From Desulfovermiculus halophilus DSM 18834 (GTDB taxonomy: Bacteria; Desulfobacterota; Desulfovibrionia; Desulfovibrionales; Desulfothermaceae): 64,000 bases of DNA. This document shows positions 9,371 to 18,068 of this stretch, in pieces (within the stretch, counting starts at the first letter, position 1; every line of letters starts with the position of its first letter). A program made the translations under genes and the position numbers. Location: contig NZ_JIAK01000005.1 in the NCBI RefSeq assembly GCF_000620765.1, forward strand, positions 186,001 to 250,000, written 5' to 3'. Under the pieces are notes generated by a model that had not been told where the DNA came from, searched no databases, and saw only the letters and a list, made by a program, of their open reading frames with translations.

Positions 9371-10169
9371 GCAGGCTGACGGCCATGACCAGCATGCCCA
9401 TGATCAGACCGGCTATGGCCACATGGTGCTCCCCGTACTCTTCAGCAGTGGGCAGCAGCTCATCCAGGGAAATATAGACCATCAGCCCTGCGACGCCGGC
9501 GAAGACAAGCCCGAACACAGCATCATTGAGGAAGGGGAGAAGCAGAAGGTACCCGACACTGGCCCCCAGGGGCTCGGCTATCCCGGACAGGAGGGAGAGA
9601 AAAAAGGCCTTGGCTTTGCTGTTCGTGGCATAGTACAAAGGGACACTGACTGCAATCCCTTCTGGGATGTTGTGGATGGCGATGGCCACCGCAATGGGCA
9701 GTCCCAGGCTGGGGTCCTTCAGGGTGGCGGTGAAGGTGGCCAGACCCTCAGGAAAATTGTGCAGGGAAATGGCCAGGGCGGTGAACATGCCGGTTCGGAG
9801 AAGCTTGCGATAGGCCATCTGCTGCGACGCGTCGTACAGCGCGTCGATGCGGTGGGCTTCATGGGGATTTTCGTAGGAGGGGACCAGGCTGTCGATGACC
9901 GCCATCAACCCAATGCCGGCAAAGAAGGCGGCGATTGCCGCCCATTCCCCCAAGGACGGCCCCAGGGAATCGACCATGGAGGAATGGGCCTTGGGCAGGA
10001 TCTCCACAAAGGAGACGTAGATCATCACCCCGGCGGAAAAGCCCAGGGCGCCGGACAGGAACTTGGGGCTCGTCTCCCTGGACAAGAATGCCAGGGCGCT
10101 TCCAATCCCTGTGGCCAATCCGGCGCCCAGAGTCAGGCCGAATGCCAGCGCAAAGGAACCCTGGATCAT
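9360..10169 (-). CDS. zupT: ZIP-family metal transporter (ZupT-like)
   Basis: A 269-residue polytopic membrane protein with the two ZIP metal-binding motifs in consecutive helices, [10 protein letters not shown] and [10 protein letters not shown]. These and the length match bacterial ZupT, which imports zinc and other divalent metals. About eight hydrophobic helices can be counted, with a hydrophilic loop (about 88-115) between the third and fourth. It is convergent with, and overlaps, the YkgJ-type gene. Confidence 0.9.
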   Translation of the reverse strand: MIQGSFALAFGLTLGAGLATGIGSALAFLSRETSPKFLSGALGFSAGVMIYVSFVEILPKAHSSMVDSLGPSLGEWAAIAAFFAGIGLMAVIDSLVPSYENPHEAHRIDALYDASQQMAYRKLLRTGMFTALAISLHNFPEGLATFTATLKDPSLGLPIAVAIAIHNIPEGIAVSVPLYYATNSKAKAFFLSLLSGIAEPLGASVGYLLLLPFLNDAVFGLVFAGVAGLMVYISLDELLPTAEEYGEHHVAIAGLIMGMLVMAVSLLIL

Positions 10170-10184
10170 GGAGCCGAATGCGGG

Positions 10185-11675
10185 CTAGGCTTCCTTCTCG
10201 GGGGATGCCCAGGCGCTAGCACCCTGGGAAACATCTTCCTGCCCGCTTCCCGAGGGGTTGGTGAAGGTGTCGTTCAGCTTTTGGATGTATTGCCGTCCTT
10301 GGGCAATAATGGCCTCCAGCTTCTTTTGATTCGCGGTGTGCAGCCCTGCCGGCCGGGTGTGAAAGATGCTCCGCCACCAGGAGATGTTCTTGTTCAATAT
10401 CCGCTGCATCCGCTTTTTCAGCTTCGGGTCCTTGATGGAGCCCACGGTTTTGGCAATCAGCCGGCGGCCGAGGACTTTCCGCAGGGTGAAATGCCCCCAG
10501 ATCAGGGCAAGAAGGACAATGACGCACAGAGCCTGCAGCCAGCCGCTGGAGGCGACCTGGGCCGGAAAGCCGAGGAGGCTGTTCAGGCCGTCCATTCCCT
10601 GAAAGTACAGGGATCCTGCTGCCAGAAGGATAATGGCTGCGGCTGCCAGGGCCAGTTCGGTGTTCAGCACCTGCCGCCTCCAGGCATTGAGGAAAGAGGT
10701 GACCTGGGGGGTCAGTCCGGACATCAGGTACCGGGCGGATTCTTCCAGCATGCCAACAATCCGGTAGGCGCGCTCCACCCGCACTTCTTCTATCCGCTTG
10801 GTGATCCTTTCCAGATCCAGGTCCCGTTTGCGCTCAAAGCGGCCTCTGGTGGCCTCGTCCTCAATAGGCACGGCCACATCCGGGTTGTAGATGCTGTAGT
10901 ACTGTCCGGCGGTCAGTCCATGTTCGGCCAGGGCCCTTTGCCAGGCGGCAAAGACCTGTTCCGGGTTGTCCTCTTTGGCAGTGACGTCGATCTGATTGAG
11001 GATGTACAGGAACTTGGTCGAATCCTTGCGTTGAATGGTGTCCTGGACCAGATGCTTGAGGGTGTCGCGCATGGAGCCGGATTCAGGATGGCGGGCATCG
11101 AAAAAGACCAGGACCAGGTCGGAGAGATCGATGATCCGGTCGGTGATCCGCAGGGTTGCTGTGCGCTGGGCGTCGGCATCAAATCCAGGGGAATCGACCA
11201 GGATCTTGCCTTTGGTTTTGGAGCTGGGGCAGGTCTTGAGCTGGACAAAGGAATCCACGTGCTTGCCCTGGCCCGGGGCCGCTTTTTCAATCGCCTGGCC
11301 GATGCCGTAGAGGGGAAAGCGGGGATCCGAGTCCAGGGCCACTCCGGGGAGGGTGTGGATGGACTCGTCCGGGGAATAGGAGATAACGGTAAACTTGTCG
11401 TCCACAGCCTGGTTGCCGGTGGTCTGCAGCTTGTATCCCAGATAGGAGTTGATGAATGTGGACTTTCCGGAGGAATAGGTGCCCAAAACGGCGATCAGCG
11501 GCCACCATGGGGTGCGGGTGGCAAAGGACTCGTCCTGGTCGAGAAAGCCTATGCTATGGCCTATGACGTCCAACTTGCGAAAGCTTTGAACCACATCCTG
11601 GAGGATTGGATTCTCCTCTTTGAGATGCTCTTCCAGCCTATCCAGGCGCTGTCCAATCTGAGACTCATTGGGCAT
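10185..11675 (-). CDS. Dynamin-like membrane GTPase
   Basis: A 496-residue protein with a large GTPase domain: G1 GTYSSGKST (about residues 45-53), a DSPG G3 motif and NQID as G4. Two hydrophobic helices follow in the second half (around ALAAAAIILLAAGSL and ALCVIVLLALIWGHF), then a basic C-terminal region. This matches bacterial dynamin/EHD-like GTPases of the inner membrane; the cellular role is unknown. The frame extends to 11825, but MPNESQIGQRLD at 11675 has GGAGAGGGAGC upstream and starts the recognisable protein. Confidence 0.8.
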   Translation of the reverse strand: MPNESQIGQRLDRLEEHLKEENPILQDVVQSFRKLDVIGHSIGFLDQDESFATRTPWWPLIAVLGTYSSGKSTFINSYLGYKLQTTGNQAVDDKFTVISYSPDESIHTLPGVALDSDPRFPLYGIGQAIEKAAPGQGKHVDSFVQLKTCPSSKTKGKILVDSPGFDADAQRTATLRITDRIIDLSDLVLVFFDARHPESGSMRDTLKHLVQDTIQRKDSTKFLYILNQIDVTAKEDNPEQVFAAWQRALAEHGLTAGQYYSIYNPDVAVPIEDEATRGRFERKRDLDLERITKRIEEVRVERAYRIVGMLEESARYLMSGLTPQVTSFLNAWRRQVLNTELALAAAAIILLAAGSLYFQGMDGLNSLLGFPAQVASSGWLQALCVIVLLALIWGHFTLRKVLGRRLIAKTVGSIKDPKLKKRMQRILNKNISWWRSIFHTRPAGLHTANQKKLEAIIAQGRQYIQKLNDTFTNPSGSGQEDVSQGASAWASPEKEA

Positions 11676-11733
11676 GCTCCCTCTCCTTGCTTGTATGTTG
11701 GGGACTCTGCTGTAGCTTTGTCTGCAGCCGGGA

Positions 11734-12402
11734 TCATTGAGCACTGACGGTGAGCTTTTGGCCGGGAAAGATCTCCGAGTCCGGGGAGAGATTGTTCCAG
11801 GACCGGAGCTGCTCAACACTGACATCGAACTTCAGTCCGATGCGGTACAGATTGTCTCCTTTCTTGACCGTGTAGACCTCTTGACCATCCTGGCCAGATC
11901 CTGGGCTGGACCCAGAGTCTGGGGAGCCGGCGGAAGCCTGGGCGGGGGCTTTGTCTTGCAGGGCGGAGATCTGGGAAGAGACCTGTTTCTTAAACCGGGT
12001 GAAGTCGTTCTCCAGGTTTTGAAGCTGCATGCCCAGAGACTCGAGGGTCTCGTCCAGATCTCCGGAGGATTGATTCTGGCCGGAGGTTTTTATTCTGGAG
12101 GCCAAGCTGGAGACCCTGGCCTCCAGATTTTCCAGCCTGGTGCTGACCTCCTGCATATCCTTGGCCCCGAGCGTAGCTGAAGAAGGCGGGGATGCTCCAT
12201 CCTGTTCGTCGTCGCCCCAAAACAGGGTCAGTCCGATAACCAGAAGGACCCCGGCTATCCCGGCGGCAATCCATGGAAGATGCGGGGTCTGCCCAAGATT
12301 GGAGAACCATTCTGCCAGGGAAAAAGAACCGGATTCCTTTTCCGGAGGAGTCTCCAGATCGTCCAGATCATCCAGGTCGTCAATCCACTTATTTTTGCTC
12401 AT
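11734..12402 (-). CDS. Membrane-anchored LysM-domain protein
   Basis: A 222-residue protein. It has an acidic cytoplasmic start with an aspartate/leucine repeat (WIDDLDDLDDLE), one transmembrane helix (about 44-64, IAAGIAGVLLVIGLTLF), a coiled-coil stretch (about 90-145), a Ser/Gly/Pro linker and a C-terminal LysM domain (YTVKKGDNLYRIGLKF through PGQKLTVS). LysM domains bind peptidoglycan, so it probably links the inner membrane to the wall. It has a strong AGGAAAAAGG site and is 58 bases ahead of the dynamin-like gene on the same strand. Confidence 0.82.
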   Translation of the reverse strand: MSKNKWIDDLDDLDDLETPPEKESGSFSLAEWFSNLGQTPHLPWIAAGIAGVLLVIGLTLFWGDDEQDGASPPSSATLGAKDMQEVSTRLENLEARVSSLASRIKTSGQNQSSGDLDETLESLGMQLQNLENDFTRFKKQVSSQISALQDKAPAQASAGSPDSGSSPGSGQDGQEVYTVKKGDNLYRIGLKFDVSVEQLRSWNNLSPDSEIFPGQKLTVSAQ

Positions 12403-12461
12403 ACGCCTTTTTCCTCAACAGGATGGGGGGATTTGAATTTGAACACGGACTGGTCGCTTCC

Positions 12462-13376
12462 TTAGTCTCTCTGGGCTGCAATCTCCTGCAAAGTGGCCTC
12501 AATATCCGAGTACATAAATGTAAATCCTTGATTTTGCAAGACCGCTGGTATGACGGCCTGCCCCTTGCTCAGGGTCTCGGCCAACTGGCCAAAGCGCAGG
12601 CGAAGGGCGAACTCCGGAACCGGCAAGAGTGCCGGCCGGTGGACGGCCCGGGCCAGAGCCTTGGTGAATTCGGCGTTGGTGACGACCTGCGGGGCACAGA
12701 CATTGACCGGTCCATGGATATCCTCTGTGGTCAGACTCAGCTCCAGGGCCCGGACCAGATCCTGGACGTGAACCCAGGGAAAGGGCTGGCGGCCGTTTCC
12801 TATCCGGCCGCCCACTCCCTTGGAGAATACGGGCAGAACAAGATCCAGCATGCCGCCGTCAGCTGCCAGTACCGGAGCGAACCGGGCAATGACCACCCGT
12901 GATCCCAGGGATGCGGCCCGCAAGGCCGCCTCTTGCCAGGCCACGCAGACCCGGGCCAGAAAGTGATCGCCAGCCGGCCCGGCTTCATCAAAGGGATGGT
13001 CAGCTGCAGCAAAGGGGTAGTACCCTGTGGCATTGGCGTTGATCAGGACCGGCTTGTGGCCGTCTGCCTGCTCGACGGCCTGCACAGCCATGTTCGTGGC
13101 CTGTATCCTGGAGTCCAGGATCTCCTGTTTTACCTTCTCAGACCAGCGGTCGAAGATATTCCTTCCTACCAGATTGACCATCGCGTCGCATCCGGCTGCT
13201 TCCTGCTGCCATGCCCCGGTCTGCATGGGATTGCCATCCACAACTTTGGCCCCGGCCTGTTCCAGTTCGGGTTTGGGTGATCGGCTGAGGATGAGCAGCT
13301 CGTGCCCTTGACCGAGAAGATGGGAGAGAAGATGGCGGCCGATAAAGCCGGTGCCGCCGAGTACAAAGATGCGCAT
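12462..13376 (-). CDS. TIGR01777-family NAD(P)-binding epimerase
   Basis: A 304-residue short-chain dehydrogenase/epimerase. The N-terminal Rossmann motif GGTGFIGRHL is followed by the family pattern VNLVGRNIFDRWSEKVKQEI and a conserved C-terminal PAVLQNQGFTFMYSDIEATL. This is the family that includes E. coli YfcH. The substrate is unknown. Confidence 0.87.
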   Translation of the reverse strand: MRIFVLGGTGFIGRHLLSHLLGQGHELLILSRSPKPELEQAGAKVVDGNPMQTGAWQQEAAGCDAMVNLVGRNIFDRWSEKVKQEILDSRIQATNMAVQAVEQADGHKPVLINANATGYYPFAAADHPFDEAGPAGDHFLARVCVAWQEAALRAASLGSRVVIARFAPVLAADGGMLDLVLPVFSKGVGGRIGNGRQPFPWVHVQDLVRALELSLTTEDIHGPVNVCAPQVVTNAEFTKALARAVHRPALLPVPEFALRLRFGQLAETLSKGQAVIPAVLQNQGFTFMYSDIEATLQEIAAQRD

Positions 13377-13802
13377 CGGATCCCCCGCAGCCGGACGTTC
13401 CTAGTGGGATGGGCCACATACGGATCGGATGTTAAGCCCTGATTCTTCTTGCCACGCTGGATCCTATCTTTTTTTGAGCCGCAGCTCAAGGGGGATGAGC
13501 TGTCGCGATTGACGGGCAGGCCCAGCCGGGTGTCTCCTCAGGCCTCGAACCTCTGCGCAACGGCTTTCTATTGCAGAGGATCACTGGCGCGAAGAATGAG
13601 CGTCCAGTGCATCCGTTTGTTGTGATTTTCTTTCTTCGGGTTCGTCATCCCTATCGGGATCGATATCCATAAGCTTAAGGTGCCTCCTGACCGAATGACA
13701 TATTCTTTCGGTTTGGATAGCCATCCCGATTTCGATTTGGATTATCCCAACATACAATTGGCCCGGGCCACGCTGGAAGCGCGGCCAATGGGGTGAGCAG
13801 GA
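13377..13802. other. Gene-free interval holding repeat copy B
   Basis: These 426 bases between two minus-strand genes carry repeat copy B (13616-13751) and a small TTGAGC-CGCA-GCTCAA hairpin (13474-13489) next to a T7 run on the plus strand. The T run is on the wrong side of the hairpin for a terminator in either direction. I see no gene. Confidence 0.6.
13616..13751 (+). repeat. Dispersed ~136-bp repeat, copy B
   Basis: Second copy of the repeat at 7944-8080, same orientation. It differs by scattered substitutions and a short indel region after CGATATCCATAA. No transposase-like frame or clear target duplication is visible at either copy. Confidence 0.85.
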
Positions 13803-14063
13803 TCAGTTGTGGGCATCTTTGAGCACATTCAGGGCCACGTCGAAGTCATAGAGGCGCAGGGGGTCATTTCCGTTTCGCCGGTCATACATCTCTGCGGCCT
13901 GGCGCACTGCTTCGTAGGTCAGCCAGCCGTGCTCGGCCCACATTTGGGGGTCGTTGTCGTTGTGCAGCCTGAACTCAATGACCTCCTGATTTTGCCGGAC
14001 GTACATCCGGATGGATTTGTGCCCCGGGATAGGGTAGTAATAGACTCCATAAGTGTCTTGCAT
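13803..14063 (-). CDS. Hypothetical protein, 86 aa
   Basis: A small soluble protein starting MQDTYGVYYYPIPGHKSIRM. It is rich in aromatic and charged residues and has no signal peptide or membrane helix. The open frame extends to 14150, but the ATG at 14063 has GAGGGG six bases upstream. It starts 11 bases after the AI-2E-family permease gene on the same strand and is probably co-transcribed with it. I do not recognise the family. Confidence 0.7.
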   Translation of the reverse strand: MQDTYGVYYYPIPGHKSIRMYVRQNQEVIEFRLHNDNDPQMWAEHGWLTYEAVRQAAEMYDRRNGNDPLRLYDFDVALNVLKDAHN

Positions 14064-14073
14064 GGTGAACCCC

Positions 14074-15162
14074 TCAGGTTTGATTTGTCGTGCCCGGGTC
14101 GGTTGCCGGATCGGACCGCGGGTATTTGGGCCAAGCCTTGAGGATGGCATGGATCAGAGTCGCCAGAGGGATGGCGAAAAAGACCCCCCAGAATCCCCAC
14201 AGGCCGCCGAAAACAAGGATGCCGATGATGACCGCCACAGGGTGCAGGTTGACGATTTCCGACATGAGCAGCGGGGCCAACAGGTTGCCGTCAATGAGCT
14301 GGATGATCAGGTAGGCGATGACTGTGTACAGGAAATGGGGATCAAGTCCCCATTGGAAGTAGGCCACCAGGGTCACCGGTATGGTCATGATGGTCGCTCC
14401 GACATAGGGAACGATGACCGAGATGCCCACCAGGAAGCTCAAAAGCACGGCAAATCGAAGGTCAAGCACGAAAAAGGTGACGTAGCTGCCGATCCAGACA
14501 ATGACGATTTCCCACAGCTTGCCCTGGATGAACTTGGCGGTCTTGTGGTTGACTTCGGTCCAGACCTCATGGGTCAGACCCAGGTCCTGGGGCAGTATCA
14601 TCCGGAAGAAATGGACGATCTTGTCTTTATCCTTGAGAAAGAAGAAGACCATGATCGGGACCAGGATGCTGTATATAAGCACATTGATGAAGCCTTTTAC
14701 CGAGGCCAGGGAGATGGACAGGATCTCCTGGCCCAGACTGGCCATCTGGTTGGCGATGGTATCGGTCAGCTGGCTGATTTGATGTTGGGTCACAACTTGC
14801 GGATAGCGTTCAGGAAGGCGCTGTAGCTCGTTTTGCCAGGAGGTGATCATGGCCGGCAGGTCTTGAATGAACAGGGCGATTTGCTTGGTCAGCTGGGGCA
14901 GCAGGCCGAACAGGAGATAGACGAACACCAGCAGGAAGAGGACAAAGACGATATAGACGGCCGGCCGCCTGGGGACTTTCCGCTTTTCCAAGCCCTTGAC
15001 AAGGCTTTCCAGGAGGTAGGCCAGGACCAGGCTGACGATGACCGGGGTCAAGTACTGCCCGATGGCCATCAGGGTGCCCACTATAAGCCCCAGAATGAGC
15101 AGGAGGATGACCAGCTGAGGCTCGGAAAAGGTGCGCTTGAACCAGTTGACGATGATATTCAT
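14074..15162 (-). CDS. AI-2E/PerM-family membrane permease
   Basis: A 362-residue polytopic protein of the AI-2E transporter/PerM family. It has N-terminal hydrophobic pairs (about 14-60 and 70-95), a soluble middle region with QLTDTIANQMASLGQ and a C-terminal bundle including GISVIVPYVGATI and a long HPVAVIIGILVFGGLWGFWGV stretch. Substrates in this family vary and cannot be told from sequence. ATG 15162 has no ribosome site of its own; it overlaps the stop codon of a 13-codon upstream ORF that has a strong site. Confidence 0.87.
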   Translation of the reverse strand: MNIIVNWFKRTFSEPQLVILLLILGLIVGTLMAIGQYLTPVIVSLVLAYLLESLVKGLEKRKVPRRPAVYIVFVLFLLVFVYLLFGLLPQLTKQIALFIQDLPAMITSWQNELQRLPERYPQVVTQHQISQLTDTIANQMASLGQEILSISLASVKGFINVLIYSILVPIMVFFFLKDKDKIVHFFRMILPQDLGLTHEVWTEVNHKTAKFIQGKLWEIVIVWIGSYVTFFVLDLRFAVLLSFLVGISVIVPYVGATIMTIPVTLVAYFQWGLDPHFLYTVIAYLIIQLIDGNLLAPLLMSEIVNLHPVAVIIGILVFGGLWGFWGVFFAIPLATLIHAILKAWPKYPRSDPATDPGTTNQT

Positions 15163-15200
15163 GGGCTGTGCGGAGTACAGATGTTCTTTTTCCGGTTCAT
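15159..15200 (-). CDS. 13-residue upstream ORF (leader peptide)
   Basis: ATG at 15198-15200 has a near-perfect GGAGGAGG site five bases upstream. The frame encodes MNRKKNICTPHSP and stops at a TGA that overlaps the permease ATG (ATGA arrangement). Because the permease start lacks a site of its own, translation is probably coupled to this ORF. Whether the peptide itself has a function cannot be judged. Confidence 0.5.
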   Translation of the reverse strand: MNRKKNICTPHSP

Positions 15201-15275
15201 GAGTACCTCCTCCTTTCCTGCGGGCATGAGCCCAGGCGGTTCGCAGCAGCTCCTGGGGCCAGGGCAAAATCCCGG

Positions 15276-17111
15276 CTACAGTATGCCGTGCAGGGGCTGG
15301 CCCGGAGCGCCCAGGGCGCTTACCCGTCTGTCCACCTCGGGATCAGTCTCCAGAGGCGGAGCGTGATAGGTTTTCAGTCTGGCGTCAATGATCAGGACCG
15401 AACATCCCCAGTGTTTGGGCCGACTGATCACCCCAAGCCCATAGGTGTCCGTTGCCGGATCGGAGCGGGTGAAGGCCGTCCACAGGAAGTTGTCCCAGGA
15501 GGCGGCGGCAAATGAGCTGTCGTCCACGACAACCACCAGGGGGATGCCCTCCAGCCGGGTTTGGCTTTCAAGACGCTCAGCCAAGGTCTCCAGGTCCGGA
15601 TCTTGGGTGTCCCGGGGCAGAGTGTGAGCCGGCCCCTGAATGAGCAGGATGCCCGGAGCCAAGAGGCGAGGAGCCAGAAAGCCGTGAGGCAGGGAGACTT
15701 CCGGGATCTCTGTCCCCAGCTCCCGTTTTGGATCTCCGGCGGCGGCCAGGATGGCCTTGGAGCCCTGGTTCAGGCTTATCCCGGAGTAGTCCAGGGTGTC
15801 CATGGTGGTCCGGGTGATCAGGTGTATATCCCGGGTCCAATCCACCCGGAGGAGAAAGTGGTGAAAGAACTCCGGGATATTATGGGCATTGAGCCGGGAG
15901 TCATCCTCCCGGGCGGCGATGAAGACATATTTGGACAGGGCGGTCTGGGTGTTGCCCAGCAGGGCATGGGCGTTGGTCAAAAGCTCCTGGGGAATGCGCT
16001 CCCGGGCAAAGGGCACGTAGCGTTCGCTGCCCACGGCCAGTAGCAATGGATGCACACCGGCCTGGTCCACGGCATGGACCTGGTGCAGGCCGGGGAAGAC
16101 TGACGGGACCAGGGGAGAGACCAGGTCGTGGATAAAGGAGCCGATGATCGAGTCTTCCTGGGGCGGTCGGCCCACAGTGGTGAAGGGCCAGACCGCCCCA
16201 GGGCGGCGCAGGACCTTGTGCACCCGCAGGGCGGGAAAGTCGTGGGTCAGGCTGTAGTATCCCAGGTGGTCCCCGAACGGTCCTTCGGGGCGAAGCTCGC
16301 TGGCATGCACCTCTCCGCAGATGCAGAAGTCGGCCTGGGCCGGGATGGGCAGACCGTTGGCCCCGGTCAGAAAGGGAATGCGCCGGCCGGCCAGGGCCCC
16401 GGCGAAGAATATTTCCGGGATCCCTTGGGGCAGGGGCATAATGGCGGCCAGGGTCATGGCCGGAGGACCACCGACAAAGACATTCACCGGCAGGGAGCGG
16501 CCGCGGGCCAGGGCCTGGCTGTGATGGGGGCCGATGCCCCGGTGGATCTGATAGTGCAGGCCGGCCTCCCTGTCCTGGGCAAAGGGCGTTCCGCTGATCT
16601 GGATCCGGTACATGCCCAGGTTGGATGAGCGTACCCCGGGCTGGTCCGGGCTTTCGGTGTAGACCTGGGGCAGGGTGATGTAGGCCCCTCCGTCCCCGGG
16701 CCAGGAAACCAGCTGGGGCAGGTCCTGGAGGCGGACGGTGTGGGCCAGGATCGGACCCTTGCGCACCCGGCGGGGGCGGGCGGACCACAGGATGCGGGGC
16801 AGCTTGGGAAGAAGCCCGGGACGGGAGAACAGCTGGCTGGGGTCGGACTTGAGCTTCAGGAGCCCCTGGACGGCGGACAGGGTATCCCGGAAGATGAACT
16901 CCAGACGTTTCCGGGTCCCGAACAGGTTGCCCAGCAGGGGAAAGGAAGTGCCCTTGACCCGGGTGAAAAGAAGGGCGGGCCCGCCGGCGGCGAAGACCCT
17001 GCGCTGGATGACTCCGGCTTCCAGATACGGGTCGACCTCGGTATCCAAACGCAGGAGCTGGCCGCTGGTTTCCAGGTCCCGGATGCACTGTGCAAGGGTG
17101 GCGTAGCCCAT
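15276..17111 (-). CDS. UbiD-family decarboxylase
   Basis: A 611-residue UbiD-type enzyme. UbiD enzymes use prenylated FMN to decarboxylate aromatic or alpha,beta-unsaturated acids. Visible family features include the N-terminal segment around PALLFTRVKG and the EGPFGDHLGYY motif. The length is close to the long menaquinone-type subgroup (SCO4490-like), so a role in menaquinone synthesis is plausible but inferred. Two small membrane or unknown genes precede it on the same strand. Confidence 0.85.
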   Translation of the reverse strand: MGYATLAQCIRDLETSGQLLRLDTEVDPYLEAGVIQRRVFAAGGPALLFTRVKGTSFPLLGNLFGTRKRLEFIFRDTLSAVQGLLKLKSDPSQLFSRPGLLPKLPRILWSARPRRVRKGPILAHTVRLQDLPQLVSWPGDGGAYITLPQVYTESPDQPGVRSSNLGMYRIQISGTPFAQDREAGLHYQIHRGIGPHHSQALARGRSLPVNVFVGGPPAMTLAAIMPLPQGIPEIFFAGALAGRRIPFLTGANGLPIPAQADFCICGEVHASELRPEGPFGDHLGYYSLTHDFPALRVHKVLRRPGAVWPFTTVGRPPQEDSIIGSFIHDLVSPLVPSVFPGLHQVHAVDQAGVHPLLLAVGSERYVPFARERIPQELLTNAHALLGNTQTALSKYVFIAAREDDSRLNAHNIPEFFHHFLLRVDWTRDIHLITRTTMDTLDYSGISLNQGSKAILAAAGDPKRELGTEIPEVSLPHGFLAPRLLAPGILLIQGPAHTLPRDTQDPDLETLAERLESQTRLEGIPLVVVVDDSSFAAASWDNFLWTAFTRSDPATDTYGLGVISRPKHWGCSVLIIDARLKTYHAPPLETDPEVDRRVSALGAPGQPLHGIL

Positions 17112-17114
17112 GGT

Positions 17115-17507
17115 CTACAGGGGGTTGATGTGAATGTCTCGGCGATTGATTCTGGACGCAAAATGCCGCTTCAGCCACTGCCGAAAGGCCTGCCTGGTCG
17201 GAGCGAACAGAATGAGCAGGCCGCAGATGTCGGTCAGAAGACCCGGGGTGAGGAGGACAGCTCCGGCAGCGAAGATGAGCAGGGCATCAATGAGTTCATC
17301 CGTGGGCATGACCCCTCGGTCCAGGTTGGTTCTGAGGTGGAGCAGGGTGCGGGCTCCCTCCTGCCGGGCCAGATAGGCCCCGAGTGCAGCGGTGAGGATG
17401 ACGATGGCCACTGTGTTCAGGGTTCCGATGACGCTGCCCAGCTTGATGAGCAGGGTCAGCTCGATAAGGGGGATGAGGATAAAGGCTGCGAGCAGCTTGA
17501 CGAACAT
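17115..17507 (-). CDS. fxsA: FxsA-family membrane protein
   Basis: A 130-residue protein of the FxsA family. It has four hydrophobic segments: the first two at about 2-50, containing IPLIELTLLIKLG, and a later pair around LLIFAAGAVLLTPGLLTDICGLLIL, which carries the family's LTPGLLTD motif. The C-terminus is basic. FxsA is linked to F-exclusion of phage T7 in E. coli; its normal role is unclear. It ends 3 bases before the UbiD-family gene. Confidence 0.88.
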   Translation of the reverse strand: MFVKLLAAFILIPLIELTLLIKLGSVIGTLNTVAIVILTAALGAYLARQEGARTLLHLRTNLDRGVMPTDELIDALLIFAAGAVLLTPGLLTDICGLLILFAPTRQAFRQWLKRHFASRINRRDIHINPL

Positions 17508-17576
17508 GGTCTCTGTATCCTTGCCTGGCCGGATGGGATCCGGGATGAAGGGTGAAGGAGGCGTTCCGGGCGGGGC

Positions 17577-17846
17577 CTACAGGGAAATGACGCCCTGGAT
17601 CTGGGCCGCGGCCTGATAGACGGCCACAACCTCGTCGCTGGAAGCCACCGTGCATTTCGCGGTCACGCTCATATACCGGCCGTGGCGGGAGGGGCGGGTG
17701 CGCAAATCGTCCCTGGACTCGAAGAGGTCCAGCACCTTTTGGGTCTGCTGCTGGGGGACAATGAACTTGAACATATAGGTGCACGGCCACTGATGGTGTT
17801 CATCCAGCCTTTGCTTGAACTGCTGGGCGGATGTGCTCGGTTCCAT
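17577..17846 (-). CDS. DUF493 (YbeD-like) protein
   Basis: An 89-residue protein of the DUF493 family, with the typical core around TYMFKFIVP and the C-terminal VTAKCTVASSDEVVAVY. These proteins have an ACT-like fold and are found beside lipoate genes in E. coli, but their function is unproven. The open frame runs far upstream to 18752, which is an artefact inside murJ. MEPSTSAQQF at 17846 is the natural start. Confidence 0.82.
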   Translation of the reverse strand: MEPSTSAQQFKQRLDEHHQWPCTYMFKFIVPQQQTQKVLDLFESRDDLRTRPSRHGRYMSVTAKCTVASSDEVVAVYQAAAQIQGVISL

Positions 17847-18068
17847 GAAAATAATCCCTGGGTTCGGGTTTTTGGTTGAACAGAAAGGAATTAGAATATA
17901 GGACATTCGTTCCCGGTTTGGCAACCGGGCCAGGTCATGCCCGGAACGGGCTGCTGGGCAAAAGGGCATCCTGTTCTCTCGGCCGGGACCGCTGAATGCG
18001 AGCACAGAGTCCGGACCAGGTGGAGAAGAGATGCCGGCTGGACAACCAACCAAGGGCCGAAGGCATTG

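Noticed and set aside
9423-11747. 774-codon open frame on the plus strand
   Set aside because: It lies antisense to the ZIP transporter and dynamin-like genes, and its sequence is the Gly/Gln/His-rich type expected from antisense of GC-rich genes.
13474-13489. TTGAGC-CGCA-GCTCAA hairpin beside a T7 run as a terminator
   Set aside because: The T run precedes the stem on the plus strand, and on the minus strand the stem is followed by A residues, so neither direction gives a terminator.
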